Assembly (NCBI GenBank): GCA_029194665.1
Contig: JARFXO010000004.1
Span: forward strand, 310,001-374,000
DNA from: Nitrospira sp.
GTDB taxonomy: Bacteria; Nitrospirota; Nitrospiria; Nitrospirales; Nitrospiraceae
DNA length: 64,000 bases
Reading direction: 5' to 3'
In this document: positions 1 to 9,075 of the stretch, piece after piece
Numbering within the stretch: the first letter of the stretch is position 1
Layout: each line of letters starts with the position of its first letter
Made by a program: the position numbers and the translations under genes
The notes under the pieces: generated by a model
Told to the model about the DNA's origin: nothing
Seen by the model: only the letters and a program-made list of their open reading frames with translations
The model's database searches: none

Positions 1-1053
1 CCTCGAACGCAGAGCCCTGCTGACAGCTTCGGCCCACCTTCGAGTACACTCTCGTCCTACTTCAACAGGATCAACCTCGTCGCTGAAGGCAGATCTGAGG
101 GTTGCCGTCAGACTGGCGTGGGAGGCGGTCACCTCTAGTGGCTCGCGGTGTGTCATCACGACACAGGCGTCAGGGTAGGCCCCAAACATCGCCTCGAAAT
201 CGAACATGTGAGCAGGTGCCTTCAACACCCAACGCTCCCCCGGACACCGCCACTGCAACTGCTGCAAGAATCTACGGTGCATCTCGTATGAGGGGCGGAG
301 GTCCTGAGATTCAAGCCAGTCAAGATAGGACGGCACACGGTGGGTCGACGCGAACTGGTAGCTCATGAACGAATGGCTGAAGATCACCAGGCACTCCTCG
401 GGAAGCCGTGCGCCGACGGGGTGAATACGGTTGAAATCCTGAACCATTCGATGGAACCAGCGGATCTCACGATCAACCAGGGCAATGCGCCGGTCAACGT
501 GGTACGTCTCTGCCTCTGGCGGCGGGCTGGGGTATAGGGTCTCCCAGGTGCGTGGAACCCGGTTGGCTGGGTCAAGGGCAAGCAGGCCATGGAGAAACGT
601 CGTCCCGGTGCGGGGCAGGCCCGTGATGATGATCGGTTGTCGAATTTGTTGCTCAGCGATACCGGGATGACGCCTGCGATCTTCCTGCAGCCGCAAGCGG
701 TTGACGAGGAGCCTGGTCAGTTCGCGACGAGCGGCCAGTTGCCCTAAAGGGTGAAGATGAGCTTCCGCCTGAAGTGCCGAAAGGAGACGGCGGAGAGGTT
801 CTCGAAAGGATGCGTCACCAAAGTCGTCATGGCCGGCCCGGTGGCATGCCGCCCTCATGAGTTCCTCTTCCTCAAGGCTTGCCGACGTTGCCGGACTGAC
901 AATGCCGCCCAGCCCGTTGGCTGCGTGGATGAGGAAAGAGCGTCTCACCCTCCAGCGCTGTCGGGGGGGTGCTGGCCAACCGCCGTCTGTTGGAGGGAGG
1001 ACCGTGGGTCCCAGCGGATACGCGTCGACTTCTTTTCCCTGAGTCTCATTCAT
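1..1053 (-). CDS. Sulfotransferase family protein (C-terminus outside window)
   Basis: The minus-strand frame is open from an ATG at 1053 to the left edge, so at least 351 codons are present and the C-terminus is missing. About residues 115-130 carry TGLPRTGTTFLH, the P-loop-like 5'-phosphosulfate loop that binds PAPS in Sulfotransfer_3-type sulfotransferases. Further on, WVLKAPAHM and VVMTHREP fit the family's second (3'-phosphate binding) region, where a conserved Arg/Ser contacts the 3'-phosphate. The enzyme probably moves sulfate from PAPS to a hydroxyl or amine; the acceptor cannot be read from the sequence. No strong Shine-Dalgarno sequence precedes the ATG, so the start is tentative. 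No convincing neighbour lies upstream. Confidence 0.85.
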   Translation of the reverse strand, partial: MNETQGKEVDAYPLGPTVLPPTDGGWPAPPRQRWRVRRSFLIHAANGLGGIVSPATSASLEEEELMRAACHRAGHDDFGDASFREPLRRLLSALQAEAHLHPLGQLAARRELTRLLVNRLRLQEDRRRHPGIAEQQIRQPIIITGLPRTGTTFLHGLLALDPANRVPRTWETLYPSPPPEAETYHVDRRIALVDREIRWFHRMVQDFNRIHPVGARLPEECLVIFSHSFMSYQFASTHRVPSYLDWLESQDLRPSYEMHRRFLQQLQWRCPGERWVLKAPAHMFDFEAMFGAYPDACVVMTHREPLEVTASHASLTATLRSAFSDEVDPVEVGRECTRRWAEAVSRALRSR

Positions 1054-2417
1054 TAGTAAGCCCTGTTGATGCGCCGGAAGTGTAAGGATACCCCTGTCCC
1101 CGGCGCGCCGGACAACAGGGCCCACAGACCCATTCGATGAGAGATGGAACAGGAACCGATCCACAATTGAGGTTTTCCATGTGGCACTTTTTCTTCGTGA
1201 GATCGTTCAGGAGCATGGACAGGCCTTCACCGAGCGTCTTGGCGCCTGTTTCCAGAGGCACATCGGAGGCGAAGGTTTTCGTAGGGTGCTGAAGCCGAGA
1301 TTTCTGTTCAGGTCGCGGCGTATGCTGTCATCGTCCAGCACAGAACAGTTGATCACGGCCTCTTTGTAACACGTTCCCTAGGGAGTTAACTAGGGCCATT
1401 TTCCCGTAGCGGACGAGTCAGTGAATCAGATCACACAGCTCTTGTACCCGTCCTCACCTGCCGGTTCTCGGCTGATCCTGGCCGCTCATGGCGGTAGAGG
1501 TTACTTTCTCTGCGTCTCATCAAAGCCTCGGTGCATCGGTGGTATTGAGTGGGACGCCGAGCCACACCGATGCGGCGGCCGTGAGAAGGAAGGCGAGCCC
1601 CTGGGGGTGAGTATCAGAAGAGCCTTGGACCTGCTTCAGAGACCGACTCTCTGGTGAAATCTCGAAGTCCGTTGAGATGGTTCTTGAGCGACCGCTCTAG
1701 CAGAAAAACCCGGGTGATGCCGACAATACAGCTGAAATGTTCCGTCCGGTGCGAATGCCAGAATAACTTCAGGATGCTCAAAATGGCTGCTGATCTCACC
1801 CACCCAACCCCGGCGCACCAAGGTGCGCCGTTCCACGGGCAAGGCTGCAGCGAGCGAAACGGCGAGGCGTACGCTTCGGTACGTTGAGCCTCTGAGCGAT
1901 GCGAGAACGTCGCAGGCAGCTTTTTTTGAGCATCCTGTGAGGAGTTTCGGTTTGAGAAAGAGGGTCAGCTCAGGGCGACCCCTTTTCTATCCACTGTCCA
2001 GTCTTGGTTGTGCCCGCCAAATGAGCCAGAGATTGATCTTTGGCTCATTTGAATCTATCATTCCCCGCCGCTCGCTGCGGGCAAGTGATGCATAGGATTA
2101 GCTGCGGGTGATGGGTGGGTGGAACTTCAATTTATTAACCATTCAAATCGCGCTGATTGCGACCAGCACGGCAAAGTGAAATTCTTCAGATCGTTCTGAT
2201 GGTCTGGGATCGGATTGGCCGGAGCGACGGTCGGAGGTTGGCTTGATTTGAGCTGGCTCGCGGCCCTCGGTATGGGCGGGCTCGCTTGTCACTATTGGCA
2301 CGATGGGCGTGTATCTGGACACGACGAACGGTTTATAATCACGCGGCTCACGATTGCCTAGGAAGCTATCCGAATATCTATGGGCTCGGAATCGAAGCGT
2401 TAGGTAGGTAAAGGAAA
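1054..2417. other. Gene-poor stretch, no supported gene
   Basis: Six-frame reading gives only short overlapping frames without recognisable domains or ribosome binding sites. The minus-strand frames around 1614-1842 look like a decayed coding remnant but match nothing I recognise. The one clear structure is the inverted-repeat element at 1770-1937. Confidence 0.5.
1770..1937. repeat. Palindromic interspersed repeat, 168 bp, imperfect terminal inverted repeats
   Basis: The left end reads CAGGATGCTCAAAATGGCTGC and its inverse complement closes the element at 1916-1937, with three or so mismatches in 21 positions. Inside, around 1862-1895, a second imperfect palindrome is built on GAGGC/GCCTC and GTAC/GTAC around GCTTCG. 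The element carries no gene. The architecture suits a REP- or MITE-like non-autonomous element; from memory, similar palindromes are common in Nitrospira genomes, but I could not check that here. Confidence 0.7.
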
Positions 2418-3410
2418 ATGACCGATCATCTATCGAACAGGGTCTTCGTGGTGGGGGCGGGCGGTATCGGATGTGCCCTGGGCTACGCGTTGCGCGCGGG
2501 CGGTATCGATGTAATCTTTGTCGAGGCCGACCCAGCCAAGGTGTGCTGGGGGCGCTCTCATGGCGTGGGTCTTGATGGGCATCCCTTGCTTCCGGCAAAG
2601 TTCGTCCATTTTGCGGAGTGGCAGCCGCCGCAAGAGGGCGTTATCCTGCTTTGTACGAAATGCTATGACAACAAGGCGGTGCTGAATCGACTGCCCTCGA
2701 CAGTTACCGTCATTCCAGTTCAGAATGGCTTTGATCCCGACCTGATCGAACGCAGTCATATCGAAGGCATCGCCTCGTTCGTCTCCGAGTGTTTTCCTCA
2801 AAAAACGCACACGCGAATCACCCGAGGGGGGAGTCTGCATATTGGGCACACTGCCTTGAGCGAGCACCGCCGAGAATCTACCTCGGTGGAATTGCTGATC
2901 GAAGTACTGCGGCGACACGGTCACTTTCGGGTTCGGACAGTCGTAGAGATCTTGCCCTACAAGTATGCGAAATTGATGTATAACTCCGCCATCAGCCCGC
3001 TCGCGGCGGCTGCGGGACTTGATAACAGCCAGCTGTTGATCAATCGCAGGGCGCGGCAGCTGTTCTTTGCCATGTTGAGCGAGAATTACCGGATCCTAAA
3101 AGATGCCCGGGTGCCTTTGGGTAAGATCGGACCATTTCACCCCGACACAGTCAACCGTATTCTGCGCTTCCGAGCGCTCGCCTGGGCGCTCGCCTGGCCG
3201 TTTTCCGTGAGCTTGCGCAACACGTATTGTTCCATGTCGGGGGACGTTCCCAAAGGTCGCACCGAGATCGACAACTACAACGGCCATCTTCTGCACCTGG
3301 CGGGTGATCGTCCCTGCCCCCTCAATCGTCGCGCCTACGCGCTGCTCAAACGCATGGAAAGTGAAGCGCTCCAACCAGCTCTGGAGAGGTTGGAGGAGCT
3401 GATCCTATGA
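2418..3410 (+). CDS. Ketopantoate reductase-family (ApbA/PanE) NAD(P)-dependent oxidoreductase
   Basis: 330 residues, close to the usual ApbA/PanE length. The N-terminus holds the dinucleotide-binding glycine motif VVGAGGIGCALG (residues 10-21), then the ILLCTKCYDN and VIPVQNGFD segments typical of the 2-dehydropantoate 2-reductase fold. The C-terminal helical domain begins near residue 180 (YKYAKLMYNS), where the family Lys lies. The ATG is preceded by an AAGGA ribosome binding site. It overlaps the downstream epimerase gene by 4 bp (ATGA), so the two are co-transcribed. Partner and position suggest a dedicated sugar or lipid modification rather than pantothenate synthesis; that part is inference, and a true panE role remains possible. 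Confidence 0.8.
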   Translation: MTDHLSNRVFVVGAGGIGCALGYALRAGGIDVIFVEADPAKVCWGRSHGVGLDGHPLLPAKFVHFAEWQPPQEGVILLCTKCYDNKAVLNRLPSTVTVIPVQNGFDPDLIERSHIEGIASFVSECFPQKTHTRITRGGSLHIGHTALSEHRRESTSVELLIEVLRRHGHFRVRTVVEILPYKYAKLMYNSAISPLAAAAGLDNSQLLINRRARQLFFAMLSENYRILKDARVPLGKIGPFHPDTVNRILRFRALAWALAWPFSVSLRNTYCSMSGDVPKGRTEIDNYNGHLLHLAGDRPCPLNRRAYALLKRMESEALQPALERLEELIL

Positions 3411-4411
3411 AGCCCTGCAGGGTCCTCGTCACGGGCGGCGCGGGATTCATCGGCTCGCACCTGGTGCGGCAGCTCGTCGCTGCGAATCATGCGGTGCTTG
3501 TGCTCGAGAAGCCGGGAGCGCCGGTCTCGCACTTGCCGCAAGACCAGATCGAGATAGTCTTCGCCGACATCCGCGATGGAGCGGCTGTGGCGCGGGCGAC
3601 GGTCGGCTGCGACGTTGTGGTGCACCTGGCGGCTAATCCCAACCTGTGGGCGCGTAACCCGGCTGACTTCGAGCAAGTCAACCACCAAGGGACGCGCCAC
3701 GTGCTCGAAGCTGCCCGGATGGCCGGCGCCCGCCGCATCGTTCATGTCTCCACGGAATCGATTCTCGCGACGGCGCATGGTCAGGAAATGATCACGGAAA
3801 AAACCCAGACCTCACTGAGCGATATGATCGGGCCGTACTGTCGCAGCAAGTGGCTCGCCGAACAGGCTGCCCAGGAAGCCGTGGAAGCCGGACAGCCGGT
3901 GGTGATTGTTCGACCCACCATACCTGTTGGTCCGGGCGACGTGAACTTGGGGCCACTCTCCCGTTTGATCTGTGATTTTTGCAACGGTCAGGTCAAAGGC
4001 TATCTGGACGGCGGTCTCAATCTCATCGACGTTCACGACGCCGCTGCCGGCATCTGGGCTGCTGCCGAGCACGGCGAGATTGGCCGTCGCTATCTGCTGG
4101 CCGGTGAAGACTGGAGTATCCTTGGCCTTTTGAGTTTATTGGCCAAGCTGAGCGGTCGGTCCGCGCCCCAATGGCGAGTTCCCTACGCGATTGCCCTCGC
4201 CTTTGCGTATTTCGAAGAACAGGTTTGCCGTCACTTCGCCGCAACTGTGCCCATGGCAACGGTCACGGGGGTTCGACTGACGCAGAGACACTTTCGCTTC
4301 GATGGACGTCAGTCGGCGCGGGATTTGAGATTGGAACCCATGCGTGACTGCGGCGACGCTGTGGGAGCAGCCCTGGGCTGGTTTCGGGCTGCCGGTTTGA
4401 TCACGACGTAG
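3407..4411 (+). CDS. NAD-dependent epimerase/dehydratase (extended SDR)
   Basis: 334 residues. The Rossmann motif TGGAGFIGSHL lies at residues 9-19. The catalytic Tyr-x-x-x-Lys is visible as YCRSKWLAE near residues 145-153, after a STES segment that supplies the catalytic Ser/Thr. These are the hallmarks of extended short-chain dehydrogenases that act on nucleotide sugars or sterol/terpenoid-like substrates. The start overlaps the stop of the ApbA-like gene by 4 bp, which implies translational coupling. The substrate is unknown; dihydroflavonol-reductase-like or hopanoid-related activity would also fit this family. Confidence 0.85.
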   Translation: MKPCRVLVTGGAGFIGSHLVRQLVAANHAVLVLEKPGAPVSHLPQDQIEIVFADIRDGAAVARATVGCDVVVHLAANPNLWARNPADFEQVNHQGTRHVLEAARMAGARRIVHVSTESILATAHGQEMITEKTQTSLSDMIGPYCRSKWLAEQAAQEAVEAGQPVVIVRPTIPVGPGDVNLGPLSRLICDFCNGQVKGYLDGGLNLIDVHDAAAGIWAAAEHGEIGRRYLLAGEDWSILGLLSLLAKLSGRSAPQWRVPYAIALAFAYFEEQVCRHFAATVPMATVTGVRLTQRHFRFDGRQSARDLRLEPMRDCGDAVGAALGWFRAAGLITT

Positions 4412-4511
4412 GCCTGAGGCCGGCAATCGAGTCAGGCGAAGCTGAGACCATCCGATTCGGGGCGGAGAAACAATCAACACACCAGCGGGCTAGAGGAAGG
4501 TGTGGAGATCA

Positions 4512-5285
4512 TCAACATTTGCTCTTGAGCGATCGTGTTTTTCCCTCCGCATATCTGTGACGCAGTTTGATCGGTGGAGCGGTACGCGCTCGGATTCGTA
4601 GGTTAACCATCTCAACTGCGACGGAAAATGCCATCGCGAAATAGATATAACCCTTAGGCACATGGACATCGAAGCCCTCCACCATCAACGTTACCCCGAC
4701 AAGGATAAGGAACGAGAGCGCTAAGATTTTAACCGTCGGATGGGCATCGACGAAATCGCCGATGGGCCGAGCGGCGACCATCATGACGATCACGGCCGCG
4801 ATGATCGCCGTCGCCATGACGGACACCTCATCCACCAACCCGACTGCAGTGATGACGGAATCCAACGAGAAGACGATATCCAGCAGCGCGATTTGAAGCA
4901 GCATCATTCCAAGGCCGGCTGGAACGGCCGAGAGCTCCTGTTCGTCCGGCCCTTCCAGGCTGTTATGGATTTCGTGCGTGGCTTTCGCGAGGAGAAACAG
5001 TCCGCCGATGATGAGAATCAGATCCCGCCCCGAGAGGGCTTGGTTCAGCACCGTAAACAGTGGAGCCGTGAGTTCCATCATGAGTGAGATGGAAAATAAC
5101 AAGCCCAGCCTTGTGACCATCGCAAGGCCGAGCCCGAGGCGTCGCGCCAGATTCCGTTGGTGCTGAGGAAGTCGCCCCACAAGGACCGAAATAAAAATAA
5201 CGTTATCGACCCCGAGGACGATTTCGAGCGCCGTCAGGGTGCCCAGCGCGATCCACATGTCTGAATGAGTCAGCCAATCGAACAT
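4512..5285 (-). CDS. TerC-family integral membrane protein
   Basis: 257 residues with about seven hydrophobic segments. The N-terminal EIVLGVDNVIFISVLVG and the internal LDIVFSLDSVITAVGL are the two acidic membrane motifs (D in VDN, D in LDS) that define TerC/YgdQ-type proteins. Members have been linked to tellurite resistance and, more recently, to Mn2+ export and metal loading of exported proteins. The ATG has a GGAGA site five bases upstream. The gene is convergent with the epimerase operon and stands alone. A manganese or other divalent-metal role would fit the multicopper oxidase module further right, but that is only a suggestion. Confidence 0.85.
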   Translation of the reverse strand: MFDWLTHSDMWIALGTLTALEIVLGVDNVIFISVLVGRLPQHQRNLARRLGLGLAMVTRLGLLFSISLMMELTAPLFTVLNQALSGRDLILIIGGLFLLAKATHEIHNSLEGPDEQELSAVPAGLGMMLLQIALLDIVFSLDSVITAVGLVDEVSVMATAIIAAVIVMMVAARPIGDFVDAHPTVKILALSFLILVGVTLMVEGFDVHVPKGYIYFAMAFSVAVEMVNLRIRARTAPPIKLRHRYAEGKTRSLKSKC

Positions 5286-5914
5286 GCGATTCTCCAGGTA
5301 AAGAACGGATAGTGAACTTCGGAATTTTCCTCAGGGTAAGTACTCTCTTTCATCGCGATAGGTCAATCAGGGAGGTCAAGACGATCTGGACTTGATCTGC
5401 CATGGCACCGCATGATCAGCGACAAATCAACTTGTGAACCGATCCCTATTCCTTCTCGGGTATCTGATGCTCCTTGTCCAAATATTGATCGAACGGTGCA
5501 CCAAGATCACCTGTGTCTAAATGGTTAGATTCGTATGGCCCTAGCCGAGAGCCATCGAGAGGGGCCATTACGCACTAACCGTTCCTGTGAGCGTAATGCT
5601 ACTTATAGGGAGAAATGCCTGGAATCCGGTCAAACAGAACAGAGTCATCCAGAGAATTCCAGTACATGCGGAACGGTTCAGGTAGTTTTACTAGATCCGT
5701 CATGTCGATTCGTGATATACGTATAAAGCCGTCTGTAGGGCGCAATGTCCTCATTCACGCGGCATGACACTATGCCTGAGCGAGGCCTCTATTGGAATGG
5801 GGCTTTCAAGACTGTTGAACGCAGAGTCACGTCCGATCGTCTAGCGGACATACACTTCATGCAACCCAAGGTCCCAGGGACGGCACTGTAGGAATCTACA
5901 CCAGGGAGGTACCT
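5286..5914. other. Intergenic region between divergent terC and sigma-54 activator genes
   Basis: This 629-bp divergent spacer must hold promoters for both flanking genes. I see no clean sigma-54 (GG-N10-GC) or sigma-70 consensus and no gene. The frame of the activator gene is stopped by TGA at 5816, so there is no hidden N-terminal receiver domain directly upstream. Confidence 0.5.
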
Positions 5915-7027
5915 GTGGGAACCGGCGACGAAATGGTGGGAGCGAGTCCCTCCATCCGCGCAGTCTTTGATTTGGTTCGCAAAATGGCGAGCACCGAGAT
6001 GCCGGTCCTCATTACCGGTGAGACAGGCACCGGGAAGGAATTGACCGCGCGAGCGATCCATGCGCGAAGTCCCCGGAAGCACGGGTCGTTTGTCCCGATC
6101 AGTTGTGGAGCCATTCCGGAAACCTTGTTGGAATCGGAACTGTTCGGTCATGAACGTGGCGCCTTCACAGGGGCCGTTCAACAAAAGAAGGGTAAACTGG
6201 AAGCGGCGGCCGGCGGCACATTATTCCTTGATGAAGTGGGCGATCTGTTGCCCGCCCTACAGGTCAAGCTGCTGCGATTTTTACAGGAGGGCACGTTCGA
6301 ACGGGTCGGAGGACAAGAGACGCTCCATGTCGATGCGCGTGTCCTCGCCGCGACCAATGTCGACCTGAAAACGGCGATCGAAAAGAATCTCTTTCGGGAA
6401 GATCTCTATTACAGGCTCGACGTGTTGCATATTCATCTGCCGCCGCTGAGGGACCGAGGCGAGGACACCTTGCTCATGGCCATGGTCTTTCTCAGGCAGG
6501 CCGCGACGACCTATCGCAAGCAGATCCGAAGCTATACGCCCCAGGCCGTCGATGTGTTGCGTGCCTATTCTTGGCCAGGAAATGTGCGAGAGCTGAGCAA
6601 TCGGGTCCGACGCGCCGTGGTCATGGCGGAGGGAATGGACATTACTCCGTATGACTTAGACCTGCCCGTTGAGAAGCTCCAAGCCGTGGATTCATTGGAT
6701 TCTCTGCGGGCGGCTCACCGACGGATTGAGATGGAGTTGTTGGTGAAGGCGATCAGTTTACATCGAGGGAACTTAACCCGGATGGCCCGAGACTTGGAGG
6801 TGAGCCGCTCGACGTTGTACCGTAAACTTCGAGCCTATGGGCTTGAAAAATTTGTGCCCGCCGCGACGCCGTTGTTATTCGGCTCCAGATCCGAGTCCAA
6901 AAAGTCGGCAAAGCTCCCCTCTCAGGATAACCAGGGCGGGATCTCGCCTGAACCTACAGTAGGGAACCTTCCCTCGGAGCCGTTGCATCAATTTCCCCAA
7001 TCGGTCGAGCCACCGGTTTCGTTATGA
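5915..7027 (+). CDS. Sigma-54-dependent transcriptional activator without receiver domain
   Basis: 370 residues starting at GTG with GGGAGGT four bases before it. The AAA+ domain starts almost at once: Walker A GETGTGKE at residues 35-42, the sigma-54 contacting loop GAFTGA at 82-87, and Walker B LFLDEVGD near 102-109. An arginine-finger/sensor region and WPGNVREL follow. A Fis-type helix-turn-helix (MARDLEVSRSTLYRKL) lies near residues 285-305, and about 65 disordered residues end the protein. NtrC-type regulators usually begin with a 120-residue receiver; it is absent and a stop lies just upstream. The protein may be constitutively active or controlled by a partner, as in PspF. Targets are unknown. 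Confidence 0.9.
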   Translation: MGTGDEMVGASPSIRAVFDLVRKMASTEMPVLITGETGTGKELTARAIHARSPRKHGSFVPISCGAIPETLLESELFGHERGAFTGAVQQKKGKLEAAAGGTLFLDEVGDLLPALQVKLLRFLQEGTFERVGGQETLHVDARVLAATNVDLKTAIEKNLFREDLYYRLDVLHIHLPPLRDRGEDTLLMAMVFLRQAATTYRKQIRSYTPQAVDVLRAYSWPGNVRELSNRVRRAVVMAEGMDITPYDLDLPVEKLQAVDSLDSLRAAHRRIEMELLVKAISLHRGNLTRMARDLEVSRSTLYRKLRAYGLEKFVPAATPLLFGSRSESKKSAKLPSQDNQGGISPEPTVGNLPSEPLHQFPQSVEPPVSL

Positions 7028-8283
7028 ACGAGTCTTTCCTGAGAATACCCTTTACCACACCTATGACATCTATCTCGAAAATCGACGGCAACTGAAAGCG
7101 GCGTGTATCGGTGAAGAAGCGGAAATACTCCGAAGGGCAGACCGTCGAATCTCTCGATGAACGAGCTGTGCCAGCAATACAGGATTGCCTGGTAGACCTT
7201 TTATCCCGGGGAAGGGAGTAGCCGCATCTGGGATCGAGCGAGCACATCCGTTCGCGCACATGAGAGAAACGTTTCATCATGAAACACCATAATAAAACAG
7301 AAAACTGCGCCAAGCATATATATAAGTATTCAAGATGATTCGTATTCAATCTGAATCTCATGCTGCATCGATCGAGACCGGGCGGTCGTAGCACGTTCAA
7401 GAAATCGGGTCATGGTGTCTAATGATAGGACATCTTGCGATCAATCACACTCATCATGCATGGTGAAGAATAACCCTTCAGATTGTCGAAATTCCGTGCA
7501 ATTCAACTATTGTTTCCGCGTGCGTGGTCTGTTCAAGCAGGAGAGGGGAGTGTTACTGGAACATGATCCCTGTTCCAACATAAGACAAGTGAAGACGATT
7601 TCATACAATCGAGCCACTCGGCCATCACGAAATGTTTCACAACGCATCAGCAAATAACAATATTGTCTCCGGGGCACCCGAATTGCGCATGTTGCTCATG
7701 AGGAGTTGCTTGAAACCGGAGTAGGCCAATACCCCGTATGGGATGAGGGACATAGTGGAGAACTTAAAGCGGAACGAGCAAGTCTGCATGCTGCATCAAC
7801 GGACGATACCTGGGCGTCGTCAGATGGATTGTAGACCAATGAGACAGCTTCAGACGTTACCGGAGTCATTCAAGAGATGCGCAGAAGGAGAGCATGCACC
7901 AGACTGGTGGTTTCATAGATTTGAGCCGGTATGGGGATCGTTTATTCGTCGACTTTGTCGTCAGAGGGCTGTGAGTTTGTTCGAGTTCGAGCGAGCCGCT
8001 TCTCAAGCTCCTGGTCTGACAGCTATTGAGAAAGCAATTGCCGTCTCCGCGTTCCGTCAACAACAAAAGCGGGGACTGGTGCCTCGCTCGAATACGACCG
8101 CGTTCCGCAGTGAACACAACCTGTCCGCCGTTTGACCCACTCTCGTTACTGATCTGCAACGAGTATCTAGATCTTAGCCCACACTGACCTTCTCATATCA
8201 TCGCCTGCCGGCCCGTCGCTCCATTGATCGCGGAATTCAATTCTTCGCTTTCTCTTCGGCTGCTCGGGCGATGGTGTTAGGCT
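7028..8283. other. Long gene-poor region, one weak ORF
   Basis: The 1.26 kb after the sigma-54 activator is richer in A+T than its surroundings and contains no recognised gene. The only frame with any protein-like character is 7743-8135, listed separately. The frame at 7412-7657 has a biased, cysteine-rich, low-complexity translation and no ribosome binding site. Confidence 0.4.
7743..8135 (+). CDS. Hypothetical protein, weakly supported
   Basis: 130 residues, not recognised. The second half (from about residue 60, with DWWFHRFEPVWGSF and a helical stretch ending in FRQQQKRG) reads like a real soluble helical domain, but the first half does not. There is no good ribosome binding site, so the true start may be internal. 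It lies in a gene-poor region between the sigma-54 activator and a set of small membrane proteins. Confidence 0.3.
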   Translation: MRDIVENLKRNEQVCMLHQRTIPGRRQMDCRPMRQLQTLPESFKRCAEGEHAPDWWFHRFEPVWGSFIRRLCRQRAVSLFEFERAASQAPGLTAIEKAIAVSAFRQQQKRGLVPRSNTTAFRSEHNLSAV

Positions 8284-8604
8284 GTGTTTCAGCCTATGCC
8301 TCTTTCATCTCTTCAACCTCCAATCGCTGAAGCCCCGACTGCTCCTCCGCTGCACCCTGCGGTCTCACAAGCGGCTGCGACAGCACTTGTGAGAGGCCAG
8401 ATTGTCGATGCTATCAAGTTGGTTCGCTTGGAGCAGCACATCGGTTTCAATGAAGCCAAGGACTTGATCGATACGTATCTTCGATCACAACCGAACCTCA
8501 AGATTCGAATCGACGAAGCTCAAGCTGATGCGCGAGAGGGATTGCTCCGCTGGCTTACCTTTCTGCTGGCCGGCGGTGCGGGGCTTGCTTATTTTCTGAT
8601 GTGA
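8284..8604 (+). CDS. Small membrane-anchored protein with ribosomal L7/L12 C-terminal-like domain
   Basis: 106 residues. Residues about 30-67 (ALVRGQIVDAIKLVR, then GFNEAKDLIDTYL) resemble the alpha-beta C-terminal domain of L7/L12, where a conserved IKxVRxxTGLGLKEAKDLV pattern occurs. The C-terminus is one hydrophobic segment (residues 88-106) ending at the stop, so the soluble domain is tail-anchored and probably cytosolic. Small proteins of this design occur in several phyla with no established function. It opens a run of small membrane proteins ahead of prfC. Confidence 0.6.
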   Translation: MFQPMPLSSLQPPIAEAPTAPPLHPAVSQAAATALVRGQIVDAIKLVRLEQHIGFNEAKDLIDTYLRSQPNLKIRIDEAQADAREGLLRWLTFLLAGGAGLAYFLM

Positions 8605-8626
8605 GGAATGGGAGTCCGCCGGCACA

Positions 8627-8827
8627 ATGGATGCTGATCAAGTCCTGCTGGCATTGATCGGGGTTGGCGCATCATTCGTGACATTTTGTCTCATGCGGTT
8701 TCCGCGGATTCGGCGACCTCAGTTCCAACCATACGGTCCTTTCTCTCTCTCAGCCTCTCTCTTCGGTGCCTTGATGATTCTCCTCATCTCCGCCTTGACC
8801 GTTTACGCACAAGCTGTTTGGCCCTGA
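8627..8827 (+). CDS. Small two-helix membrane protein, hypothetical
   Basis: 66 residues with hydrophobic segments at about residues 5-22 and 43-63 separated by a basic, proline-rich loop (RFPRIRRPQFQP). It starts 22 bp after the L7/L12-like gene with GGGAG upstream, so it is probably in the same transcript. I do not recognise the family. Confidence 0.5.
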   Translation: MDADQVLLALIGVGASFVTFCLMRFPRIRRPQFQPYGPFSLSASLFGALMILLISALTVYAQAVWP

Positions 8828-8889
8828 TTTCTCCTTCTCCGACCTGGTGTGCAATTCCAAAACAAGTCGTTGCTTCTCGATAGACAGCC

Positions 8890-9075
8890 ATGTTCTCCAC
8901 GTCAGATAATTGGTTCGGTATGGAAATCGCCATGCTGATCGTTGTAGTTGTTGTGGCGCTTGCAACCTGTCTTGGGAAGGCAATCATCTGGACTGACTCA
9001 ACGACTCGACCTATTCACCACGTGAGAATCATTCCTCTTGACGCCCGATATGATATGCTGCATCCCGCCCCATGA
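8890..9075 (+). CDS. Small single-pass membrane protein, hypothetical
   Basis: 61 residues with one strong hydrophobic helix (residues 12-30, valine-rich). Its TGA overlaps the prfC ATG by 4 bp, which is the typical coupling of a real upstream gene and is the main support. The family is not recognised. Confidence 0.45.
   Translation: MFSTSDNWFGMEIAMLIVVVVVALATCLGKAIIWTDSTTRPIHHVRIIPLDARYDMLHPAP

Noticed and set aside
2143-2598. Minus-strand frame of 151 codons
   Set aside because: Overlaps the start of the ApbA-like gene and has a proline/arginine-rich shadow composition.
7412-7657. Plus-strand frame of 81 codons
   Set aside because: Biased composition, no ribosome binding site, no recognised domain, in a gene-poor region.
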